Translations under genes and position numbers: made by a program | Notes under the pieces: generated by a model | Database searches by the model: none | What the model saw: the letters and a program-made list of their open reading frames with translations, nothing else | Told to the model about the DNA's origin: nothing | Source of the DNA: Microbispora sp. H13382 | GTDB lineage: Bacteria; Actinomycetota; Actinomycetes; Streptosporangiales; Streptosporangiaceae | Reading direction: 5' to 3' | DNA length: 64,000 nt | NCBI RefSeq assembly: GCF_014161445.1 | Contig: NZ_JABBXA010000004.1 | Span: 179,975-243,974 of the forward strand | Shown: positions 9,406-17,430 of the stretch, piece after piece | Numbering within the stretch: the stretch's first letter is position 1 | How the letters are laid out: each line of letters begins with the position of its first letter

Positions 9406-9442
9406 ACCGGGCCGGGCCGGCGCCGGGACGTAGTGTGGCGGC

Positions 9443-10624
9443 ATGACGCTGGAGCTCGACGGCAGGATCGTGAAGATCACGAATCCGGACCGCGTGGTCT
9501 TCCCGCGGACCGGGCACACGAAGCTCGACCTGATCTCCTACTACCGGGTGGTCGCCGATGGAGCGGTGCGCGGCGTGGCCGACCGGCCGGTGATACTCAA
9601 GCGCTTCGTGCACGGCGTCGGCAAGGAGGCGTTCTTCCAGAAGCGCGCGCCCGCCAAGCGCCCCGAGTGGGTGGAGGTCGTCGAGCTGAGCTACCCCTCC
9701 GGCCGGACGGCGGACGAGGTGGTGATCCGAGACCTCGCCTGCCTGCTGTGGACCGTGAACCTGGGCTGCGTCGACCTCAACCCCCATCCCGTACGGGCCG
9801 AGGACCTCGACCACCCGGACGAGCTGCGGATCGACCTCGACCCCGTGCCCGGCGTCGGCTGGGAGCAGATCGTCCGGGTCGCCCTGGTCGCCCGCGACGT
9901 GCTGGAGGAGCACGGTCTGACCGCCTGGCCCAAGACGTCTGGCTCGCGCGGGTTCCACGTCTACGCCCGCATCGAACCGCGGTGGACCTTCCGCGAGGTA
10001 CGGCGGGCCGCCGAGGCGGTGGCCAGGGAGGTCGAGCGCCGGGAGCCGGACGTCGCCACCAGCCGGTGGTGGAAGGAGGAACGGCAGGGCGTCTTCGTGG
10101 ACTACAACCAGAACGCCCGCGACCACACCGTGGCCTCCGCCTACTCCGTGCGGCCGACCGGCCTCGTCTCGGCCCCGCTGACCTGGGACGAGGTGCCCGG
10201 GTGCCGGCCGGAGGACTTCACCCTCGCGTCGCTGCCCGACCGGTACGCCGAAGTGGGCGACCCGTGGGCCGGGATGGACGAGCGGGCGGGCTCCCTGGAC
10301 GCCCTGCTGGAGCTGGCGGAGGCCCAGGGCCCCCGGCCGGACAAGCCGGCGGCCCCGCCCAGGCAGGGGCGGCGTCAGCCGGTCATGCCGCTCGTCGAGA
10401 TCGCCAGGGCGGCCACGCGCGAGGAGGCGATGGCCGGGCTCGAGCGGTGGAAGGCCCGCCACCCCGAGGTGGCCCGGCTCCTGCGGCCGGCCGACGTCCT
10501 GGTCGACTCCATGCGGGGGCGCAGCTCCGTGTGGACGAGGATCCGGGTCAACCTCCAGCACGTCCCCGAGCCCGACCGGCCCGGCCAGGAACCGCTGGAG
10601 GCCGACTACGACCCCTGGGCCTAG
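9443..10624 (+). CDS. stand-alone LigD-type polymerase/primase (archaeo-eukaryotic primase fold)
   Basis: A 393-residue protein matching the polymerase domain of the NHEJ ligase LigD. It has LRIDLDP (metal-binding D-x-D), KTSGSRGFHVY (nucleotide-binding S-x-G-x-H) and FVDYNQNARDHTVASAYSVR, in family order. The last 90 residues are an Arg-rich extension beyond the minimal domain. In NHEJ this activity fills or extends broken ends with ribo- or deoxynucleotides; no Ku or ligase gene is adjacent. A TAGTGT box six bases before the ATG and the absence of a Shine-Dalgarno suggest a leaderless mRNA. It converges with the GMC oxidoreductase, with three bases between stops. Confidence 0.88.
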   Translation: MTLELDGRIVKITNPDRVVFPRTGHTKLDLISYYRVVADGAVRGVADRPVILKRFVHGVGKEAFFQKRAPAKRPEWVEVVELSYPSGRTADEVVIRDLACLLWTVNLGCVDLNPHPVRAEDLDHPDELRIDLDPVPGVGWEQIVRVALVARDVLEEHGLTAWPKTSGSRGFHVYARIEPRWTFREVRRAAEAVAREVERREPDVATSRWWKEERQGVFVDYNQNARDHTVASAYSVRPTGLVSAPLTWDEVPGCRPEDFTLASLPDRYAEVGDPWAGMDERAGSLDALLELAEAQGPRPDKPAAPPRQGRRQPVMPLVEIARAATREEAMAGLERWKARHPEVARLLRPADVLVDSMRGRSSVWTRIRVNLQHVPEPDRPGQEPLEADYDPWA

Positions 10625-10627
10625 ACA

Positions 10628-13054
10628 TCAGCCCGGGCCGTAGACCTCCCACAGCTCGCCGAGGAAGAACCGGCAGAAGCGGGCCACGGCCGCCGCGCCG
10701 GCCGGGCCGGCCGTGCGGAACGTCGTGAGCATCCGCACGAGGTCGGACGGCAGGATGCGCAACGCCCCCGCGGCGACCACGGCCGCCCGCTCGTCCCCGT
10801 CCTCCTCGACGTGTCCCTCCAGCAGGCGGGCGTGCAGGGTGGAGGTGTCCAGCCACAGGCGGGTCGGCGCGCCCGGCTGGATCTCCTTGTGCCCGGCAAG
10901 CGTCCGGGGGCGGCCCTCGGCGTCGTAGAAGTGCAGGCGGTAGCGCATGCACCGCTGCCCGGCCGTCTCCCCCGGGACGAACAGGTTGAACGATCCCCGG
11001 GCGAGGGGGCGCCTGCCGCCGCACAGGTCGGCCTCGATCCAGCCCTCCGCCCTGGCCTCGTGCTCGGGCTCGGTGAGGAAACGCTCGATGTCGTCGATCG
11101 TGATGGTGAGGCGGAAGGCGAACGGGAAGCCTCCGGCCGCACTCCCACGGGCCGGGAGGCCGGGCGGGCCGGGCAGCAGAAGCCCCCGCATCTCCTCCAC
11201 GAACCACAGCGAGGTGCGGCCCTCGAACACGCTCGGCTCGTCCTGCGGGCCCGCCGCGAATGCACGCGGGCCCTCCGCGGCGGCGGCCGTCGCTTCGGGG
11301 GCGTCCGCCGCCGGCCGGGCCGCCGCCCCCACCGGCACGGCCTCCGCCTCGATCGGGGACGGCTCCGCCACGGGCGCGGTGACGGACGCGCGGCTCTCCA
11401 GGATCCGGGTGCACATGCGGTCGGCGAGCGCGGCGATCGTCAGCGACGGGTTGGCGCCGACCGGCCCGGGAAGGGCCGCGCCGTCCGCGACGTACAGCCC
11501 GGGGAACCCGAAGACCTCCCCGTACGCGTCGCACACCCCCTCGCCCGGATGGAGGCCCATCGGCGCGCCGCCCAGCGGATGCACGGTCATGACCCGCCTG
11601 CGCCACCAGGGCGGGCTGTCGGCGTACTCCGCGCCGAGCACGTCGCCGATCCTGCGCATGATGGCACGCACCCGGTCGAAGTAGTCCTCGCTCGTCTCGG
11701 CCGTCCACTCCACGTCGAGGCGGCCGTCACGCAGGCGCAGCCTCCCGTCGGGGACGTCGCGGCCCATGCCGAGCAGCGGCAGCGAGGTGCCCGACAGCTC
11801 GCCCCGGCCGATCAGGTCGGCCATCTCCGCCGACAGGTTGGTGTCGTGGGTGACGATGTTGCGCAGCCGCCGCAGCAGGAACCGCGCGACGCGGCCGGGT
11901 CCCATGGCCGCGCCCTCGGCCAGGTAGTCGACGAACTCGGGATAGCCGCCGTCCTCGATGTAGGCGCCGCGCCCGTCCGCGCCGTCGTCGAGCCGGATCG
12001 CGCTGGTGATGACCGGGCCGCGGCTCGCCCGGATGGGCCGGGTCCTGCTCCGGTCGGTGGCCCGCAGCAGGAACGCCAGCATGTCCCCGTTGCCGCAGAA
12101 GCGCGTGCCGAGGGCCGAGCTCAGGCCGGGGAAGGCCGCCCGGTTCTTCAGCAGCAGGTACGACGTGCCGTACGTGCCGGCGGCCAGGACGAGCCGGTCG
12201 CAGCTGATCGTGTGCGGCCCGGTCCACCGGGGCGGCCCGTCGCCGTCCTCGCCCATGTCGTCCCCCCGCGGCATGTGCTCGACGTACTGCACGTCGTAGC
12301 CGCCGCCCACCCGCGGCCGGACGCGCCGCACCTCGTGCAGCGCGCGCAGGTCCGCGCCGTGGTGCCGGGCGGCCGACAGGTAGGTGTGGTCGAGGCTGTT
12401 CTTCGCGCCGTCGTTGCAGCCGATGTCGCACTCGCCGCACAACCGGCACGTACGGCGCGGCACGCCGTGCAGGTTGCCGTACGCCGCGGCGGCGACCGGC
12501 ACGCCCTGACAGGGCTCCGCGTCCGGCGACGGCGCGAAGCTGACGGCCAGCGGCGGAAGCCGCCAGTCGAGGCCCAGCTCGGCCGCCGCGTCCCGCATGG
12601 CGAGGGTCTTCAGCGTGCCGTCGAAGCCGGGATGGCTGAGCGGGTACGGCGCCACGCCGATCATGCGCTCGACCGCGTCGTAGTGCGGATCGAGGTCGGC
12701 CCTGGTCACCGGCCACGACTCGTAGCCGCCGCCGGGCAGCGCCTGCTCGTGGACGAACCAGTCCTCGTCCTTGCGCAGCATGACGTTGGCGTAGATGAGC
12801 GAGCCGCCGCCGAGGCCGCTGGCCACCACCGAGTCGCAGTCGGAGAAGCTCCAGATGTCGTACATCCCGTACAGGCCCTCGACCGGGTCCCAGAAGGCGC
12901 GGCCGAGCTGTGCCGGGCCGCGCGGGAAATCCCCCGGTGCGTACGCCCTGCCCCGCTCCAGGACGACCACCGACAGCCCCGCCTCGGCGAGGCGGTAGGC
13001 GGCGACCGCGCCGCCGAAACCCGAACCGACCACGACCGCGTCGACATGTTCCAT
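10628..13054 (-). CDS. large GMC-family oxidoreductase, cholesterol-oxidase-like, with Cys cluster
   Basis: An 808-residue flavoprotein. The FAD dinucleotide fold is at the N-terminus (VVGSGFGGAVAAYRL), GLGGGSLIYANVM follows, and the C-terminal GMC signature is VHPLGGAPMG with VADGAALPGPVGANPS. Four cysteines at 203, 206, 209 and 213 (CRLCGECDIGC) look like an Fe-S or zinc site, as in the large ChoD-type group. After about residue 575 a low-complexity Ala/Pro linker leads to a 210-residue C-terminal domain (FEGRTSLWFVEEMRG onward) that I cannot assign. It is 23 bp downstream of the Cys-type hydrolase and probably co-transcribed with it and the LAL regulator. A sterol or other alcohol substrate is plausible. 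Confidence 0.85.
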   Translation of the reverse strand: MEHVDAVVVGSGFGGAVAAYRLAEAGLSVVVLERGRAYAPGDFPRGPAQLGRAFWDPVEGLYGMYDIWSFSDCDSVVASGLGGGSLIYANVMLRKDEDWFVHEQALPGGGYESWPVTRADLDPHYDAVERMIGVAPYPLSHPGFDGTLKTLAMRDAAAELGLDWRLPPLAVSFAPSPDAEPCQGVPVAAAAYGNLHGVPRRTCRLCGECDIGCNDGAKNSLDHTYLSAARHHGADLRALHEVRRVRPRVGGGYDVQYVEHMPRGDDMGEDGDGPPRWTGPHTISCDRLVLAAGTYGTSYLLLKNRAAFPGLSSALGTRFCGNGDMLAFLLRATDRSRTRPIRASRGPVITSAIRLDDGADGRGAYIEDGGYPEFVDYLAEGAAMGPGRVARFLLRRLRNIVTHDTNLSAEMADLIGRGELSGTSLPLLGMGRDVPDGRLRLRDGRLDVEWTAETSEDYFDRVRAIMRRIGDVLGAEYADSPPWWRRRVMTVHPLGGAPMGLHPGEGVCDAYGEVFGFPGLYVADGAALPGPVGANPSLTIAALADRMCTRILESRASVTAPVAEPSPIEAEAVPVGAAARPAADAPEATAAAAEGPRAFAAGPQDEPSVFEGRTSLWFVEEMRGLLLPGPPGLPARGSAAGGFPFAFRLTITIDDIERFLTEPEHEARAEGWIEADLCGGRRPLARGSFNLFVPGETAGQRCMRYRLHFYDAEGRPRTLAGHKEIQPGAPTRLWLDTSTLHARLLEGHVEEDGDERAAVVAAGALRILPSDLVRMLTTFRTAGPAGAAAVARFCRFFLGELWEVYGPG

Positions 13055-13077
13055 GAATGAGGTCTCTCAGTGCCGCT

Positions 13078-14199
13078 TCAGCGACCGCTGTGTCGCTTCA
13101 GGAAGTCGAGGATGTGCGGGAAGACGTCCCGGTGCGCGTTCGCCCCGATCAGGGGGTCGATGTGCCCGTAACCGGGCAGGATCCGCAGCTCGTGCCGTCC
13201 CGGCGCCGTCTTCGACAGCACGCGGTGGCAGACGATGTTCGAGTCGGTGAAGACGTCGTTGCGGTCGCCGGTCAGGAACAGGATCGGCGTGTCGACGTCG
13301 GCCGCGTTGACCAGGTAGTCGTCGGGCAACGCGGCGTACCGCGGGTCGCCGGTGTCGGACTTCACCGCCCGCCCGGCCGCCACCATCTTCCGCACGTGCC
13401 GGTAGTAGTGCAGGTCGCAGGCGCCGTTGAGGTCGGCGAGCCGCTCGTGCACATGCGTCGTCCGCGCCAGGTTGCGGTGGCGGTACATCGCGGGCCTGCC
13501 GCTGCCCCACATGAAGCTCTGCATGTGGCAGGCCGCCTCCCGGCACTCGGGATGGAGGAAGGAGACGGCGCGGGCCAGCAACCACCGCCGCGTCAGCGGG
13601 GGCGCGTACCTGAACCGGGGGTCCAGGTACGACAGGCCCGTGCCGTACTCCAGCAGCGCCGGACCGAAGGTGAGCTTGAGCCGGGCCCAGGGGTGGACCC
13701 GGGGCGTCAGCGCGACGCTGTTGGCGACCACGCTGGCGATCCCGCTCACGGTCCCGGAGAACAGGCTCATATGGAAGGTCACCGACCCCAGGCAGTGGGC
13801 CACCACGTGGATCCGCCGCGCCCCCACGTGGCGGCGGATCTCGCGCAGTGCTGCCGGGTGGTCGTACTGGGCGATGTCGTCCAGCGTGTCCCTGCGGGTC
13901 TCCATGGCGTACGGAAACCTGTTGCTCATCCGGAAGTCCAGCGCCCACACGTCGCCGAACCCGCTGTCGTGCAGGAACCTGACCAGGTTCGGGTGCTCCG
14001 GCATGACGAACATGTCGCTCGACGAGGTCAGGCCGTGCACGAGCAGCACGACGTCGTCCGGCGCCCCCTGCGCCGGCGCGTCGTCCCGGCGGAACCGGGT
14101 GAGCTGTAACCCCAGCTCGTCCTCGGTGGCGAACGGATGGACCGTGACCTCGGCGTTCCCCACGCCGTCGAGCGTGAACCGGGGTATGCGGTGTCCCAT
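13078..14199 (-). CDS. alpha/beta hydrolase with cysteine at the nucleophile position
   Basis: A 373-residue hydrolase. The oxyanion strand is VVLLVHGLTSSSDMF and the nucleophile elbow reads VVAHCLGS, so Cys136 stands where Ser is usual. The acid is in LTGDRNDVF and the His in ILPGYGHIDPL. The ATG has AAAGG seven bases upstream. In related actinobacteria such hydrolases are found beside or fused to GMC cholesterol-oxidase-like proteins (family knowledge), and here the GMC gene starts 23 bp downstream. A lipid or sterol ester is a reasonable substrate guess. Long minus-strand frames running through this gene into the LAL gene are shadows. Confidence 0.85.
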   Translation of the reverse strand: MGHRIPRFTLDGVGNAEVTVHPFATEDELGLQLTRFRRDDAPAQGAPDDVVLLVHGLTSSSDMFVMPEHPNLVRFLHDSGFGDVWALDFRMSNRFPYAMETRRDTLDDIAQYDHPAALREIRRHVGARRIHVVAHCLGSVTFHMSLFSGTVSGIASVVANSVALTPRVHPWARLKLTFGPALLEYGTGLSYLDPRFRYAPPLTRRWLLARAVSFLHPECREAACHMQSFMWGSGRPAMYRHRNLARTTHVHERLADLNGACDLHYYRHVRKMVAAGRAVKSDTGDPRYAALPDDYLVNAADVDTPILFLTGDRNDVFTDSNIVCHRVLSKTAPGRHELRILPGYGHIDPLIGANAHRDVFPHILDFLKRHSGR

Positions 14200-14279
14200 G
14201 CGATCGCCTTTCTGCCGGAGATACGATCGCAGGCCGCCACGTACCGGCGGCATCGTGGAAAACCCGTACTTGTCGGGAA

Positions 14280-17201
14280 TCACCGCTTGAGGGCGGTCGC
14301 CACGCCGACCCGGGAGGTGACCTCCAGCTTGGCGAAGATCCGCGACAGGTGCGTCTCCACCGTACGGACGCTGAGGAAGAGCCGCTCGGCGACCTGCTGG
14401 TTGGTCAGCCCCTCGGCGACGAGCAGCGCCACCTCCAGCTCCCGGGGCGACAGCCCGAACCGGGGCGCGTCCCCGCCCGCGACGGTGGTCGCGCCGCCGC
14501 CCACCCGTACGCCGAGACGGCGAAGCTCCCGCTCCGTGCGCGCCTTGAGCGCGCGGGCGCCGCAGGAGTCGAAGATCTCCGCCGCCGCCCGCAGGTGCTC
14601 CCGGGCACGGGTGCGGCCGTCCGGCGTCCCGAGGCGCGCGAGCCCGGCGGTGAGCAGCGCCCGGCCCGCGTCGAGCCGCCGCTCGCCCGAGCCCAGCTGG
14701 CCGGCCGCCTCCTCGGCGGCCGCGGCCGCCGCGCCCGGATCCCGGCGGGACAGCGCGTGCGCGCGGGCGAGCGCGGCGAAACCGCAGTACGCAGGCAGGC
14801 GCGGGTCCTCCAGCCGGGCGGCGAGCGCCGCCCACCGCGCCGCGCGCGCGGACGCCTCCGCGTCCGTCCCCGTCCCCGTGCTCGTTTCCAGGGAGGCGTC
14901 CGCGTAGGCGAGCGTCTCGCACGCCTGGAGCAGCGTCCCCGGGTCCAGACGCGGCGACTCGAACCGGTTGCACGCGTCCAGCACCGCCTCGACTCCCTCG
15001 GCGTACCTGCCGGCGTTGACCAGGGCCTGCCCGCGCGCGTAGCGGGCCGTGGCCTCCCAGGTCTCGCCCGCCCCGACACCGCGGTGCACGGCCTCCTCGC
15101 CGGCCCGCAGCGCCGCGTCGTCGTCGCCGCTCCACGACTCGACCAGGCAGACCTGGGTGAGCGCGAAGACGAGCTGCTGGCCGGAGTCGAGCAGCCGCGC
15201 CCCCTCGACGGACTCCTCGGCGGTGGCCGCGGCCTCCGCCAGGCGTCCCATCGCCACCAGCGTCTTGGCCCGGCCCGCCAGGAGGTTGGTCAGGATGTAG
15301 CTCTGGCCGGTCGAGCGGGCGACGGCCGCCGCCCGGTCGAAGTGCCGCAGCGCCTCGCCGTACCGGCCGAGGTGGGACTCGGCCCAGCACAGCCAGGCGA
15401 TGGCGTCCAGCCATTCGGACAGATGCTCGTCCGGCGCGTCCGCGAGCAGCTTGCCGGCGATCTCGGCGTAGCGCAGCGCGTCGTCCGTACGGCCGGCGGC
15501 CAGGGCCGGCATCGGGCGCAGCGCCGCGACCGCGACCGCGAGGCCGGGCTCCCAGTCGTCGGCGTTGTCGGGCATCAGGTCGAGCACGGCCTGCGCGGCC
15601 CGGAAGTCCACCCGCATCATGCTCTCGGCGACCAGGCGCATCCGCATCGGCACGGCGGCGGCCGCCCGCGGGTTGGGCATCCGGCTCAGCTCGTCGAGCA
15701 GCAGCGCCCGCGCCTCGTGCGGGCGGTCGAGCTGGCGCTCCATCAGCGCGCACACGCGGGCCGCCCGGCCCCGGCGGGGATAGTCGTCCTCGGGCAGCAT
15801 GCGCAGCAGCTCGCGGGCGGTGTCGCGGCCCTCGGCCAGCCTGCCGCTGATGCCCTGCGCCCAGCTCAGCTCCATCATCAGGGCGAGCCGGCCCTCCCGG
15901 GCGGCGGCGTCGTCCGGCATGAGCCGCAGCGCCGCCTGCAGCCAGTGCGCCGAGGTGGCCGGCGCGTGCGCCGTGACCGCGCGGGCCGCCGCCACCAGCA
16001 CCTCCACCGCCCGCTGGTCGCCGAACGACCCGGAGTGCTCGACGTGGTGGGCCTGCACCGTCGCGGGAGCCCCCAGCCCCGCCAGGTGGGCCACGATCCG
16101 CGCGTGCGCGCCCAGGCGCCAGCCCGCCGCCGCGGACTCGTAGACCGCGCGGCGCACGAGGGGGTGGCGGAAGCGGAACCGCCCGCCCGCGCTGCGGACG
16201 ATGTCACGCTCGACCAGCTCGTCCAGCGCGGCGAGCGTGGCCTCCGGCGGCACCTCGGCGGCCACGGCGGCGATGGCGGGCTCGAACTCGTCGGCGGCCA
16301 CGGCGGCCGCCTGGGCCACCAGCAGCGCCCCTGGGGACAGGTCGCCCAGCTCGACCTGGAGGGCCGCGAGCATGGTCGGCGGCAGCTCGGTCACGTCGGT
16401 GCCGCCCATCCGGGCCAGCGCCTCGAGGTAGAACGGGTTGCCCCCGCTGGCCTCGTACAGCGCCGTGCCCCGCCCGCGGCTGACGCCGGGGCCGAGGAAC
16501 TGCCGGACCTCCGCCGCGCTGAGCGGGCCGACCGCGAGCTCGTGCCCGCGCGGGCCCGCCGCCGCGGCCAGCCTGGCGACGCGCGGGGCGGCCTGGGCCG
16601 GACGGTAGGCCACGGCCATCAGCACCGGCCCGGCGGGCGGATGACGCACGACGTGGTCGAGGAACTCCATCGTGCCGTCGTCGGCCCAGTGGACGTCGTC
16701 GAGGACCAGCAGCAAGCCGGAAGGCCCGGCCAGCGCGCCCACGAGGTGACGTACGGCCCGGTAGAGCCGGTAGCGGGCCAGGCCGCTGCGGTCGTCGGCC
16801 AGGGCCGGTTCGTCCCCCGGCGGGCCGCCGCCGGAGGCCAGCCCGGGGAAGACGCCGGACAGCAGGGCGGCCTGCCCGGTCCCCACGGCCCGGGTGACCT
16901 CGTCGCGGCGGGCGTCGAGGTGGTCGTCGAGCGCGTCCACCAGGGCGCTGTAGGGCAGTATCTGCTCGTATTCCGCGGCGCGTCCCCACAGCGAGGTGAA
17001 GCCGTCCCGGCCCGCCATCGCCATCAGCTCGCCGAGCAGCCGCGTCTTGCCCGCACCCGGCTCGCCGACCAGCGCGAGGAACTGGAACCCGTCCCGCCGG
17101 CTCGCGGCCATCGCGCCTCTCAGCGCGGTCAGCGCGTCCTGTCGTCCGACGAGCGGCGCGGCAGTGCCCGAGACGACCGGCCCGGCCGCGCGTCCATCCA
17201 T
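14280..17201 (-). CDS. LuxR-family ATP-binding regulator (LAL type)
   Basis: A 973-residue LAL regulator. The N-terminal AAA/NACHT-like ATPase has Walker A GEPGAGKT at residues 46-53 and Walker B LLLVLDDVHWAD. A long helical, TPR-like middle follows, then a C-terminal LuxR helix-turn-helix (LSPRELEVALLVAEGL ... VRTVETHLSRIF). I use the ATG at 17201 because GGGG lies just upstream; a GTG at 17207 is too close to its GGG. It reads toward the hydrolase and GMC genes with an 80-bp gap, so it probably controls them and may be co-transcribed. The inducer is unknown. Confidence 0.93.
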   Translation of the reverse strand: MDGRAAGPVVSGTAAPLVGRQDALTALRGAMAASRRDGFQFLALVGEPGAGKTRLLGELMAMAGRDGFTSLWGRAAEYEQILPYSALVDALDDHLDARRDEVTRAVGTGQAALLSGVFPGLASGGGPPGDEPALADDRSGLARYRLYRAVRHLVGALAGPSGLLLVLDDVHWADDGTMEFLDHVVRHPPAGPVLMAVAYRPAQAAPRVARLAAAAGPRGHELAVGPLSAAEVRQFLGPGVSRGRGTALYEASGGNPFYLEALARMGGTDVTELPPTMLAALQVELGDLSPGALLVAQAAAVAADEFEPAIAAVAAEVPPEATLAALDELVERDIVRSAGGRFRFRHPLVRRAVYESAAAGWRLGAHARIVAHLAGLGAPATVQAHHVEHSGSFGDQRAVEVLVAAARAVTAHAPATSAHWLQAALRLMPDDAAAREGRLALMMELSWAQGISGRLAEGRDTARELLRMLPEDDYPRRGRAARVCALMERQLDRPHEARALLLDELSRMPNPRAAAAVPMRMRLVAESMMRVDFRAAQAVLDLMPDNADDWEPGLAVAVAALRPMPALAAGRTDDALRYAEIAGKLLADAPDEHLSEWLDAIAWLCWAESHLGRYGEALRHFDRAAAVARSTGQSYILTNLLAGRAKTLVAMGRLAEAAATAEESVEGARLLDSGQQLVFALTQVCLVESWSGDDDAALRAGEEAVHRGVGAGETWEATARYARGQALVNAGRYAEGVEAVLDACNRFESPRLDPGTLLQACETLAYADASLETSTGTGTDAEASARAARWAALAARLEDPRLPAYCGFAALARAHALSRRDPGAAAAAAEEAAGQLGSGERRLDAGRALLTAGLARLGTPDGRTRAREHLRAAAEIFDSCGARALKARTERELRRLGVRVGGGATTVAGGDAPRFGLSPRELEVALLVAEGLTNQQVAERLFLSVRTVETHLSRIFAKLEVTSRVGVATALKR

Positions 17202-17430
17202 CCGCACCCCACACGCGAATACGCGGGCCGCCCCTCACCAGCCGCGCGGACAACTCCCAGTAAATGCACTTTACAGATCAACAGAGCGTACAGGGGCGGC
17301 AGCTCGGCATTAACCCCTTCTGGAAAGTATTCGAAAAGGAACCGGTCAGTTCGGGCGATTCCGGGATCGGGGGAGCACGGCACCGGGTACGGGACGCGTC
17401 GTTCACACATCGCCACCGCGGAGGTGCCAG

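Noticed and set aside
9188..9433. An 81-codon plus-strand frame
   Set aside because: Arg/Ser/Pro-rich off-frame composition and no ribosome site; it overlaps the better-supported 29-codon frame.
13078..15753. An 891-codon minus-strand frame
   Set aside because: Only its last 373 codons are a real hydrolase; the rest is antisense-frame shadow of the LAL regulator, with no family resemblance and a composition typical of off-frame GC-rich DNA.
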